NCBI GenBank assembly: GCA_903887775.1
Contig: CAISRB010000010.1
Location: 30,200-94,199 of the forward strand
DNA from: an uncultured Bacteroidales bacterium
Lineage (GTDB): Bacteria; Bacteroidota; Bacteroidia; Bacteroidales; FEN-979
DNA: 64,000 nt
Direction of reading: 5' to 3'
Both the position numbers and the translations under genes were made by a program. Shown piece after piece: positions 34,783 to 43,374 of the stretch. The first letter of the stretch is position 1; each line of letters opens with the position of its first letter. The notes beneath the pieces were generated by a model. That model searched no databases. It was not told the DNA's origin and worked only from the letters and a program-made list of their open reading frames with translations.

Positions 34783-35400
34783 ATGAAAACAAGATGCATT
34801 ATTTCTTTTATCATGATTTGTGTGTTTGGGATCCCGGCCTTCGCCGGCGTCGAAAAAACCATTGCAAACCTGACCGCTGCTTTCAAGGGGGAATCAACTG
34901 CTTCGGCGAAGTATGCTGCGTTTGCCGAGCAGGCGAAGAAGGAAGGTTTTCTGCCGGTAGCTATCATGTTTGAAGCCACATCAAAGGCTGAAGCAATTCA
35001 TGCATTGAATCACAAAGCCGTAATGGAAAAACTTCAAGTGAAGGCAGATCCTGTGATGCCCCATTTTACAGTTAAAACCACGAAGGAGAACCTCGAAGAT
35101 GCCATCCAGGGCGAGAATTATGAATTTACTTCGATGTACCCCGACTTCATTAAAACAGCAAAGGATGACAATGCAAACGATGCGATAAAATCATTCCGCT
35201 GGGCCATGGAAACTGAAAAGAGACATTCACTAATGTACACAAACGCCCTCACTGCCCTGAACAAGAATGACCTGAAGTCTTTGCCTAAAGTATACTGGGT
35301 TTGTCCTAAATGCGGTAACACATATGACCAGGCAAAACCTGAAGATAAATGTGCATTCTGTTATACTTCCAGGGACAAGTTTATTAAGTTTGATAAATAG
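34783..35400 (+). CDS. Rubrerythrin with an N-terminal signal peptide
   Basis: Rubrerythrins reduce hydrogen peroxide with a di-iron site and pass electrons through a rubredoxin-like iron. From ATG 34783 there are 205 residues. Residues 1-22 look like a cleavable signal peptide (basic start, ISFIMICVFGIPAFA, then G). The ferritin-like part has GESTASAKYAAFAEQA, FEATSKAEAIHA, ENYEFTSMYPDF and METEKRHSLMY, which supply the Glu and His iron ligands. The C-terminal rubredoxin-like site is CPKCG near 180 and CAFC near 196. Most known rubrerythrins are cytoplasmic, so export is unusual. In-frame residues upstream of ATG 34783 do not resemble the family. Confidence 0.9.
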   Translation: MKTRCIISFIMICVFGIPAFAGVEKTIANLTAAFKGESTASAKYAAFAEQAKKEGFLPVAIMFEATSKAEAIHALNHKAVMEKLQVKADPVMPHFTVKTTKENLEDAIQGENYEFTSMYPDFIKTAKDDNANDAIKSFRWAMETEKRHSLMYTNALTALNKNDLKSLPKVYWVCPKCGNTYDQAKPEDKCAFCYTSRDKFIKFDK

Positions 35401-35411
35401 TTTGCATACCT

Positions 35412-35443
35412 TTTGGCAGATTAATAATATTTTACGACCTTTG
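35412..35443 (+). promoter_or_regulatory. Promoter of the rpsP operon
   Basis: TTTG at 35412-35415 and GACCTTTG at 35436-35443 are 20 bases apart, close to the TTTG-N19-TAnnTTTG pattern. The first base of the -7 box deviates. Confidence 0.5.
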
Positions 35444-35477
35444 CACCCCTGTTTAATAAACAAAAACGTAAAATTTA

Positions 35478-35509
35478 TTCAATCATTTAATCACTCAATC
35501 ATTTAATCA
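35478..35509. repeat. Four tandem octamers in the rpsP leader
   Basis: TTCAATCA, TTTAATCA, CTCAATCA and TTTAATCA end 3 bases before the rpsP ATG at 35513. This array differs from the others in the window in having an 8-bp unit. Confidence 0.85.
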
Positions 35510-35512
35510 GGT

Positions 35513-36094
35513 ATGCCAACCAAAATCAGGTTACAGAGAAGAGGTAAGAGAGGCCAGCCTTTCTACCATATTGTTATTGCGGATGGTCGTGCACCACGGG
35601 ATGGGAAGTTCATTGAAAAAATTGGCACCTACAACCCGTTAACAAGGCCGGCAGAAATTGATATCGACTTTAATCAGGCCATCAACTGGCTTGGAAAGGG
35701 AGCTGAGCCAACCGATACCGTCAGGGCTATTTTGTCATATAAAGGCGTTCTTTTTAAAAGCCACCTGCTGAAAGGTGTTGAAAAAGGAGCTATGACAGCC
35801 GAACAGGCTGAAATAAAATTCCAGGCCTGGCTGCAGGAAAAAGAGGCTAAGATCTCGGGTAAAAAGAAAGAGTTCGAACTCAGCGTCAAGGATGCCCGCA
35901 AAAAGCTGCACGAAAACGAAATTAAGCTGAATGAATCGAAAGCACAGGCTGTTGCGAAGAAACGGGCCGAAGTTGCAGCTGCTCAGCATGCTGCTGCTGT
36001 TCATGCCGAAGAAGCACCGGTCGTGGAAACTATAGTTGAACCTGCAGTTGAACCTGCAGTGCCTGTAGCGAGTGAAGAACCGAAGCAGGAATAA
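35513..36094 (+). CDS. rpsP: 30S ribosomal protein S16 with long C-terminal extension
   Basis: S16 is needed for 30S assembly. The first ~80 residues are canonical (KIRLQRRGKRGQPFYHIVIADGRAPRDGKFIEKIG in pieces RLQRRGKRGQPFYHIV and ADGRAPRDGKFIE). The protein then continues for more than 100 residues: a lysine- and glutamate-rich coiled-coil-like part and an Ala/Val/Pro/Glu tail with the repeat VEPAVEPAV. Long S16 proteins are usual in Bacteroidota. It leads the group rpsP-rimM-trmN6, with gaps of 20 and 1 bases. Confidence 0.95.
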   Translation: MPTKIRLQRRGKRGQPFYHIVIADGRAPRDGKFIEKIGTYNPLTRPAEIDIDFNQAINWLGKGAEPTDTVRAILSYKGVLFKSHLLKGVEKGAMTAEQAEIKFQAWLQEKEAKISGKKKEFELSVKDARKKLHENEIKLNESKAQAVAKKRAEVAAAQHAAAVHAEEAPVVETIVEPAVEPAVPVASEEPKQE

Positions 36095-36114
36095 GCTTAA
36101 TCTGAGCTTGTCTC

Positions 36115-36639
36115 ATGCAAAACAATGACTTTTATTACCTGGGGAAGATCCTGAAATCATATGGTAATAAAGGCCAGCTTTTAGTTCATCTGAATGTTGA
36201 TGAACCTGAAAAATATCTTCAACTGGAATCCGTTTACCTGGATGTTTATGGTGAACGGATTCCTTATTTTATCACAAAGGTTGAGCTGAAAAACAGCAAT
36301 CTGGCAATATTCTCCTTTGCTGATGTATTAACTTCGGATGAAGCGGAAGAATATGCAGGCAGGGAGATGTACCTCCCGGTATCAAACCTCCCGAAACTCA
36401 GCGGCAAACAGTTTTATTTTCATGAAGTTGAAGGATTTGCGGTAATTGATACCCGTCATGGGAACCTGGGTATCCTGGAATCTGTTGTTGATCTGCATAA
36501 ACAGGCTTTGTTCCAGGTCCGTTGCGGGAAAAAAGAAATTCTTATTCCGGCGGTTGATGAGATCATAAAGGAGATCGACAGGGAAAAGAAGATCATTCAT
36601 ATTGAAGCGCCGGAAGGCTTAATCGACATATACCTCTGA
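36115..36639 (+). CDS. rimM: Ribosome maturation factor RimM
   Basis: RimM helps process the 3' domain of 16S rRNA and binds protein S19. The 174-residue protein shows the opening YLGKILKSYGNKGQLLV, with the GKI-x-K-x(n)-G-x-(K/R)-G pattern. A PRC-barrel domain follows (FYFHEVEGFAVIDTRHGNLG), ending in EILIPAVDEIIKEID and a C-terminal IHIEAPEGLIDIY. The position directly after rpsP is the standard bacterial order. Confidence 0.95.
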   Translation: MQNNDFYYLGKILKSYGNKGQLLVHLNVDEPEKYLQLESVYLDVYGERIPYFITKVELKNSNLAIFSFADVLTSDEAEEYAGREMYLPVSNLPKLSGKQFYFHEVEGFAVIDTRHGNLGILESVVDLHKQALFQVRCGKKEILIPAVDEIIKEIDREKKIIHIEAPEGLIDIYL

Positions 36640-36640
36640 C

Positions 36641-37357
36641 ATGTCTTTCAGTTTTGCCCGTTTCCTGGTTGAAGACTCCCGTTCCACCATGAAGGTCGGA
36701 ACAGATGCAATGCTCCTCGGATCATGGGTCCATCCCGGCAATGCGTTATCAATCCTTGATGTGGGAACAGGTTGCGGGGTCCTTGCCCTGATGATGGCCC
36801 AGGTATCTGATGCATATATTGATGCAATAGACATTCACCGGCCTTCTGCTCAGGAAGCGGTGTACAATATTTCCCAAAGCCCGTGGGCCGGGAGGATCCG
36901 GGTTTTTTGCCGGTCACTTGAAGAACATGCAATCCTTGCTGATCAAAAATATGACATCATCATTTCAAATCCTCCTTTTTTCACCGGCTCCCTGAAACCT
37001 GTTTCAGAAAAGAAACTTCTCGCAAAACATGAGGACACTCTTACCTTTGAGGCCCTTCTGAAAAGTTCAGTGAAACTGATGCACGCCGGATCTTCGCTTT
37101 GCATAATTTTACCAGTCTGTGAAGAGAGGAAATTTGCCGCAACAGCTTTACAGCAAGGTTTGTTCAAGGCAAGAACACTTGTTGTCAGACCCGTTCCTTT
37201 GAAACCTCCACACCGGATCCTGTCGGAATTCAGATTTCATAAGACGCCTGAACCTGATGAGGATGAGATGATCATACACTCCTCTGAAAATAAGTTCAGT
37301 GAAAAATATCTTGCGATGACCCGGAATTTTCATCTTTTTAATCAGAAGACATCCTGA
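36641..37357 (+). CDS. trmN6: tRNA1(Val) A37 N6-methyltransferase-like protein
   Basis: This 238-residue SAM-dependent methyltransferase has motif I ILDVGTGCGVLALMMAQ near 41-57 and the N6-adenine catalytic motif N-P-P-F in IIISNPPFFTG near 108. In TrmN6 (YfiC) it makes m6A37 in tRNA-Val. The opening KVGTDAMLLGSWV near 20-32 is the K-x-G-T-D-(A/G) pattern of this family. It starts one base after rimM, so it is translated from the same message. Assignment to TrmN6 rather than a sister MTase rests on this pattern. Confidence 0.85.
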   Translation: MSFSFARFLVEDSRSTMKVGTDAMLLGSWVHPGNALSILDVGTGCGVLALMMAQVSDAYIDAIDIHRPSAQEAVYNISQSPWAGRIRVFCRSLEEHAILADQKYDIIISNPPFFTGSLKPVSEKKLLAKHEDTLTFEALLKSSVKLMHAGSSLCIILPVCEERKFAATALQQGLFKARTLVVRPVPLKPPHRILSEFRFHKTPEPDEDEMIIHSSENKFSEKYLAMTRNFHLFNQKTS

Positions 37358-37364
37358 TCTTTTA

Positions 37365-37372
37365 TACATTTG
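37365..37372 (+). promoter_or_regulatory. -7 box of the C26 hydrolase lipoprotein gene
   Basis: TACATTTG fits TAnnTTTG and is 17 bases upstream of ATG 37390. Confidence 0.5.
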
Positions 37373-37389
37373 GTAAAATTCCTCCGATT

Positions 37390-38184
37390 ATGTTACGAGT
37401 TGTCAGGCATTTAAAACTTTGCTTCTGCTTCGGCATGATCTTCCTGCTTTTGCTTTCGTGTGGCACGAAGGAAAACAAACTCAGGATCGCCTTATCGAAA
37501 TCATCCCCGAATTACATTCAGTGGCTGAAAAAAGCAAATCCCAACATCCAGATAGTTAATCTTTATCCCTTGAATAAAACTGTTGCAACTGAGATGCTCG
37601 GCAGCTGTGACGGGCTGCTTCTTACAGGTGGAGAAGATGTGTATCCCGGGTGGTACGGCAAGGAAGCTGAATCAGGCAGGTGCGGCAGTTTTGATTTGCG
37701 CCGCGACAGCCTCGAAATGGCTTTACTGGCCAGGGCGATGGAGATAAAAATGCCGGTGTTCGGGATCTGCCGGGGAAATCAGATCCTGAATGTATACCTG
37801 GGAGGCAAATTGATCATCGACATTCCGACTGACTACGGGAGTAGCGTCACTCATATGTGCAAAGATTATCTGCATTGTTTCCATAAGGTTTTTGTGCTGA
37901 GGAACTCAACTTTATACCAGCTTGCCGGAATTGATTCAGCTTCAGTTACAACAAACCACCATCAGGCAGTTGACCAGCTCTCTCCTCTTCTGGCAGTCAG
38001 CGCCCGTTCGGCAGATGGGCTTATTGAAGGAACTGAGTGGTTAAATCCGAAAGGCAAGAATTTTCTTTTAGGAGTGCAGTGGCATCCCGAACGCATGGAA
38101 AGAAGTAATCCGTTATCCGGCATTCTTGCCGACAAGTTTGTAACAGAATGTATTGCCTATTTAAACTCAAGGACTCATTTATGA
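37390..38184 (+). CDS. Class I glutamine amidotransferase-like / C26 gamma-glutamyl hydrolase lipoprotein
   Basis: The 264-residue protein belongs to the C26 (PuuD-like) family that cleaves gamma-glutamyl bonds. The nucleophile is C127 in PVFGICRGNQ, and the partners are H232 and E234 in QWHPERME. DGLLLTGGEDVYP near 74-86 is the family's oxyanion region. The N-terminus is a lipoprotein signal with lipobox LLSC (C24), so the enzyme is probably anchored in the envelope and not cytosolic as PuuD is. The next gene also encodes a lipoprotein. The substrate is unknown; gamma-glutamyl peptides or peptidoglycan fragments are possible. Confidence 0.85.
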   Translation: MLRVVRHLKLCFCFGMIFLLLLSCGTKENKLRIALSKSSPNYIQWLKKANPNIQIVNLYPLNKTVATEMLGSCDGLLLTGGEDVYPGWYGKEAESGRCGSFDLRRDSLEMALLARAMEIKMPVFGICRGNQILNVYLGGKLIIDIPTDYGSSVTHMCKDYLHCFHKVFVLRNSTLYQLAGIDSASVTTNHHQAVDQLSPLLAVSARSADGLIEGTEWLNPKGKNFLLGVQWHPERMERSNPLSGILADKFVTECIAYLNSRTHL

Positions 38185-38212
38185 ATATTCCTTACGATCA
38201 GATTCAGAAACT

Positions 38213-38220
38213 ATATTTGT
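38213..38220 (+). promoter_or_regulatory. -7 box inside the 5' end of the MORN lipoprotein frame
   Basis: TATATTTG fits TAnnTTTG and ends 8 bases before ATG 38229, which gives the cleaner lipoprotein signal. Confidence 0.4.
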
Positions 38221-38228
38221 TCTCTCAG

Positions 38229-38969
38229 ATGAAAGCCTTCGTTTTTCCATTGTTTGTTGGTCTTGCCCTGCTATTCAGTGCATGTACTCATACCAGGAAA
38301 GAATACTATCCGTCAGGAGCCATCAAATCGGAGATCATCGTTAAGAACGGAAAGTGCCAGGGGAAGTCGTTGTATTACTATGAAACAGGAGCCCTGATGA
38401 TGTCATGCACTTATAATGACAATAAGCTGGATGGCACTCTGCAACGATACTACCAGTCGGGTTACCGTAAAGAACTGCAAACATATAAATCAGGGGTTTT
38501 AAATGGTGTAGCGAAGACCTGGGACAGGTATTCCCATCCTCTCCAGGAAATGTATTATTCGAACGGCAAGCCGGAAGGGCCATTACAGGAATGGTATTCT
38601 AACAGGATATTAAAGGTTGACGGGCATTATAAAAACGGGATGTACGATGGCATCTGGCTGTATTATGATGAATTTGGGAAGGTTACGGGACAGGGAATAT
38701 TTACGGCCGGCAGCGGGATACAGCGGGTATACTATCCGAACGGGCAAACCAGGCAGCTCACTCACTATAAGGATAACATCAAGGATGGCGATGAAATTTT
38801 TTACACTGAAGACGGGCAGATTTCACAACGTATCACTTACCGGAAAGGGAATGCCTTACAAACCCTGATCCACGATTCCAAAAAAAAAATAGCGCATCTG
38901 CTGAAAAACAACGGTTCTGTTTGGTTGTTCATGAAAATCGCCTTAATTTTGCGCTTGTTATTTTGTTAA
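38229..38969 (+). CDS. MORN/YwqK-repeat lipoprotein
   Basis: From ATG 38229 there are 246 residues with lipobox ALLFSAC (C19). The alternative ATG 38181 overlaps the upstream stop (ATGA) and adds 16 residues. The body is a run of ~24-residue MORN-type repeats: YYPSGAIKSEI, YYETGALMMS, YYQSGYRKEL, YYSNGKPEGP, YYDEFGKVTG, YYPNGQTRQL and YTEDGQISQR. Such YwqK-type proteins are often labelled antitoxins, but no toxin gene is near and surface lipoproteins with these repeats are common in Bacteroidota. After a run of ten adenines at 38880-38889 the last ~20 residues are a hydrophobic tail that also contains the -7 box of gdhA. Confidence 0.85.
   Translation: MKAFVFPLFVGLALLFSACTHTRKEYYPSGAIKSEIIVKNGKCQGKSLYYYETGALMMSCTYNDNKLDGTLQRYYQSGYRKELQTYKSGVLNGVAKTWDRYSHPLQEMYYSNGKPEGPLQEWYSNRILKVDGHYKNGMYDGIWLYYDEFGKVTGQGIFTAGSGIQRVYYPNGQTRQLTHYKDNIKDGDEIFYTEDGQISQRITYRKGNALQTLIHDSKKKIAHLLKNNGSVWLFMKIALILRLLFC
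38944..38951 (+). promoter_or_regulatory. -7 box of gdhA
   Basis: TAATTTTG fits TAnnTTTG and lies inside the last codons of the upstream gene, 75 bases before the gdhA ATG. Confidence 0.5.
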
Positions 38970-39019
38970 CAATATTTTTAACCGGCTGAACTTTTAACAT
39001 ATTTATAATCTAAAACTGA

Positions 39020-40363
<1,344 letters not shown>

Positions 40364-40379
40364 ATTCAGCCTCTGATAC

Positions 40380-40416
40380 AAAGGCTGTCTGCATCAGGCA
40401 TGACAGCCTTTTTTTT
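40380..40416 (+). terminator. Rho-independent terminator of gdhA
   Basis: AAGGCTGTC (40381-40389) pairs with GACAGCCTT (40402-40410) and is followed by a run of T to 40416. Confidence 0.9.
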
Positions 40417-40433
40417 GCGCTTTCCCTTTTTAG

Positions 40434-40441
40434 TACTTTTG
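40434..40441 (+). promoter_or_regulatory. -7 box of the BatA-like gene
   Basis: TACTTTTG fits TAnnTTTG and lies 20 bases before ATG 40461. Confidence 0.55.
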
Positions 40442-40460
40442 CCTGGATAAAACATTCCTC

Positions 40461-42530
40461 ATGGAGTTTTTAAACCCCTCTTTTCTTTATGGTTTCAGCG
40501 CACTTTCAATTCCTGTCCTGATCCATTTGTTCAACCTGCGCCGTTACCGAAAAGAGTATTTTACGAACGTCCGTTTCCTTTCGCAAATCCAGCTTGAAAC
40601 CAGAAAACGATCAAGGTTAAAGCAGTTGCTGATACTTGCCGCAAGGCTGCTTACAATCGCGTCCCTGGTTCTTGCTTTCTCCCAGCCTTTCATTCGTTCA
40701 CCTCTTCAGGGCAAGCTGAAATCGGGTCACCAGGCCATCAGTATCTACGTGGATAATTCGTACTCGATGGAAGCAAACGGGACCGAAGGAAAGCTTCTTG
40801 ACCTCGCAAAAAAAAGAGCTTCTGAAATTGTGTCGACATATAAATCATCCGACATCTTCCAGCTTTCAACCAATGACTTTGAAGGGAAACATGCACAGTT
40901 TGTCAGCCGTGAAGAATTTTCGGGTATGCTCAGGGAAGTTAAGATCACACATGCTTCAGTGAATCTCCGGGATGTCATCAGCCGTCAGAATGATCTGTTC
41001 GCCAGGCAAAGGGAACGCTCGCATACCTCATTTCTTATATCTGATTTTCAAAAAAGCACAGCCGGCTTTGAGTTTATCAAACCTGATTCATCCACACATT
41101 ATGTGCTGGTCCCGCTTGAGTCCCTGGGGCAAAACAACCTTTTTATTGACTCTGTTTGGTTTACAAGCCCTATCCACCGTCCCGGCCAGGCTGTTAAACT
41201 CATGGTCAAAATAAGGAATTACGGTAATGAGAAACTGGAAAAAATACCACTTCGCCTGACCATTAATAACATTCAGAGATCAGTTACAAGTTTCAGCATC
41301 GATCCTTCCCGGCCTGCTGAGATATCCTTGCCGTATACCGAAGATAAAAACGGCTTTCAGCTTGGAAGGCTGGATGTTACGGATTACCCTATAGTCTATG
41401 ACGATAAGTTTTATTTTTCTTATCATATTACTGATGAAATTAACATCCTGAGTATTTACGGAAAGTCTCCCAATCTTTATCTCAAGTCGTTATTCGCTTC
41501 CGATTCAGTGTTTAACTTCCGTGCTTATACTGCAAATCAGGTCGATTACGGCTCCTTCAGTAAACAAAACCTTATATTGATCTCCGACATTGACGAAATG
41601 GCATCCGGGCTGGCCAATGAACTGAAATTATTCCTTCAGAAAGGTGGCTCAGTCTGTATATTCCCTTCCGGAAATTCCAGGAACGAAACTTATAACACAT
41701 TTTTCTCTTCTATCGGATCTTCTTCTATAGGAAAACCTGATACGATGAAACAAAGAGTGGCCTCACTGGATATTGAAAATGAACTTTTCAAAGATGTATT
41801 TGACAAGGATGCATCAGGAAAAATCAGGATGCCTGATAATGTTGATCTCCCTGCAGTATTGAAATACTATCAGGTTTCAAATAACGCCCTTAACCCGGGT
41901 ACCGTTCTTATGAGGCTGCAAAACGGACTACCGTTTTTAACCAGTACAACGGTTGGCAAAGGCAAACTTTATTTGTTTGCCTCACCGATTGAGCCCTCAT
42001 TTACAAATTTCCAGCAGCATCTGTTGTTTGTCCCTGTTATGTTCAGAATGGCCTTTTTAAGCACAATCCAGTCTTCATTATATTCTATCATAGGCAAAAC
42101 TGAATCCCTCGATATTCCATCCGATTCGATAAACGGGAAGAATATGGTCAACATAAAAAAATGGAACAGTTCTTTTGAATTCATTCCGGAAATGAGATCT
42201 TCGGGTCAGCAAATGCAGATCTTTGTCCATGGCCAGATCAGTGAAGCCGGATGGTACATGGTTTACAGGGGGAATAAACAGGTTTCAGCAATTGCATTTA
42301 ATTACGACCGTAAGGAATCCGAAGTAAACTGCTTCAGCACGAAAGAAATAGAATCCAATATTAAAAAATACGGCCTTAGAAACACCATTGTCCTTAAACC
42401 ATCAGGACTCCCGTTTATGACCCAGGTTGAGCAATTAAACCGGGGTTTCCAATTATGGAAATGGTTTATCGTTATGGCAATTGTATTTATTGCTTTTGAA
42501 ATCCTGGTCATCCGGTTGCCAAAGGCATAG
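40461..42530 (+). CDS. BatA-domain membrane protein with VWA-like region
   Basis: The 689-residue protein opens with the BatA N-terminal signature FLYGFSALSIPVLIHLFNLRRYR (seen as SIPVLIHLFNLRRY, about 15-28). A second helix (LLILAARLLTIASLVLAFSQP, about 53-73) follows. A VWA-type region has IYVDNSYSMEANG near 95 (D-x-S-x-S metal site) and SFLISDFQKS. Beta-rich domains follow, then a GATase-like segment (LILISDIDEMASGLANELKLFL) and a C-terminal membrane helix near 668-686. These proteins belong to the MoxR/Bat envelope systems, but no MoxR gene is nearby. The mechanism is unknown. Confidence 0.88.
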   Translation: MEFLNPSFLYGFSALSIPVLIHLFNLRRYRKEYFTNVRFLSQIQLETRKRSRLKQLLILAARLLTIASLVLAFSQPFIRSPLQGKLKSGHQAISIYVDNSYSMEANGTEGKLLDLAKKRASEIVSTYKSSDIFQLSTNDFEGKHAQFVSREEFSGMLREVKITHASVNLRDVISRQNDLFARQRERSHTSFLISDFQKSTAGFEFIKPDSSTHYVLVPLESLGQNNLFIDSVWFTSPIHRPGQAVKLMVKIRNYGNEKLEKIPLRLTINNIQRSVTSFSIDPSRPAEISLPYTEDKNGFQLGRLDVTDYPIVYDDKFYFSYHITDEINILSIYGKSPNLYLKSLFASDSVFNFRAYTANQVDYGSFSKQNLILISDIDEMASGLANELKLFLQKGGSVCIFPSGNSRNETYNTFFSSIGSSSIGKPDTMKQRVASLDIENELFKDVFDKDASGKIRMPDNVDLPAVLKYYQVSNNALNPGTVLMRLQNGLPFLTSTTVGKGKLYLFASPIEPSFTNFQQHLLFVPVMFRMAFLSTIQSSLYSIIGKTESLDIPSDSINGKNMVNIKKWNSSFEFIPEMRSSGQQMQIFVHGQISEAGWYMVYRGNKQVSAIAFNYDRKESEVNCFSTKEIESNIKKYGLRNTIVLKPSGLPFMTQVEQLNRGFQLWKWFIVMAIVFIAFEILVIRLPKA

Positions 42531-42551
42531 GAACCGGAATGCTGAAAAAAA

Positions 42552-42583
42552 TTTGACTGCTGTCTTTCATTACCTTAACTTTA
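42552..42583 (+). promoter_or_regulatory. Promoter of the FISUMP gene
   Basis: TTTG (42552-42555) and TAACTTTA (42576-42583) are 20 bases apart. The last base of the -7 box deviates. The ATG follows at 42588, so the leader would be almost absent. Confidence 0.4.
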
Positions 42584-42587
42584 CTGC

Positions 42588-43340
42588 ATGAAGACAACCG
42601 TAAAAGCATTCGGGCTGGTTGTACTATGGTGTACGATCACCCTCAGTTCAAATGGGCAGAATCCCAAAGATAATCCCCAGGTCCATAATGTCCCTGCCCC
42701 TAAAACGGGCCAGGATACGACGAAAGCTCCCGACAGCACCTCCTGCGGAACATTCGAGTATGGCGGTCAGGTATATCATACCGTAATCATAGGTGCTCAA
42801 TGCTGGATGAAAGAAAATCTCAACCTGGGCAAATGGCTTGACCAGAGCCAGAACCAGACACAGCAAAAAAATCCCTTTGTTGAAAAGTATTGCTACGGCA
42901 ACGATTTTGTTAACTGCGACCTTTGGGGTGGATTATACCAATGGGGAGAGATGTTACATTATGAGACGACTGCCGGCGCACAGGGAATATGCCCGGCAGG
43001 CTGGCATGTACCTGACAGCAAGGACTGGAAGGAACTGATCAGGTACCTCGGCGGGACCCAGCTGGCCGGGGGAAAGATGAAATCGACCGGCAACAGGGAC
43101 TGGTGGGTGCCCAATGTTGGCGCAACAAACACAAGCCAGTTTTCGGCTTTCCCAGGGGGGTATTTCGATTTCACGACCCAGTCATGGATCGACGTACATA
43201 ATGGAGGCTACTTCTGGTCTTCGGAAACGATCTCGAATACTACTTCGGTTGCTCTCCAGCTTATACGAAAAGGCACAGAGGCCGAACTTTATGAGGAATA
43301 TAATCCCAGCGCATTATCCCTGCGATGTATCAAGGATTAA
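42588..43340 (+). CDS. FISUMP-domain secreted protein
   Basis: The 250-residue protein has a signal peptide ending SSNGQ (about residue 24), then a Pro/Asp/Thr-rich spacer. A FISUMP (Fibrobacter succinogenes major paralogous) domain runs from about 55 to the end: VYHTVIIGAQCWMKENLNLG, CPAGWHVPDSKDWKELI, GYFWSSE and ALSLRCIKD. These domains are frequent in secreted proteins of Fibrobacter and Bacteroidota, fold like C-type-lectin or formylglycine-enzyme-like modules, and have no known general role. A predicted membrane protein starts 34 bases downstream. Confidence 0.88.
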   Translation: MKTTVKAFGLVVLWCTITLSSNGQNPKDNPQVHNVPAPKTGQDTTKAPDSTSCGTFEYGGQVYHTVIIGAQCWMKENLNLGKWLDQSQNQTQQKNPFVEKYCYGNDFVNCDLWGGLYQWGEMLHYETTAGAQGICPAGWHVPDSKDWKELIRYLGGTQLAGGKMKSTGNRDWWVPNVGATNTSQFSAFPGGYFDFTTQSWIDVHNGGYFWSSETISNTTSVALQLIRKGTEAELYEEYNPSALSLRCIKD

Positions 43341-43374
43341 ATTTATAATTCTTATCTGATCTGCTAAAGAAATC

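Noticed and set aside
38181..38969. Antitoxin role of the YwqK/MORN protein
   Set aside because: The label comes from distant relatives; there is no toxin gene beside it and the protein is a predicted lipoprotein.
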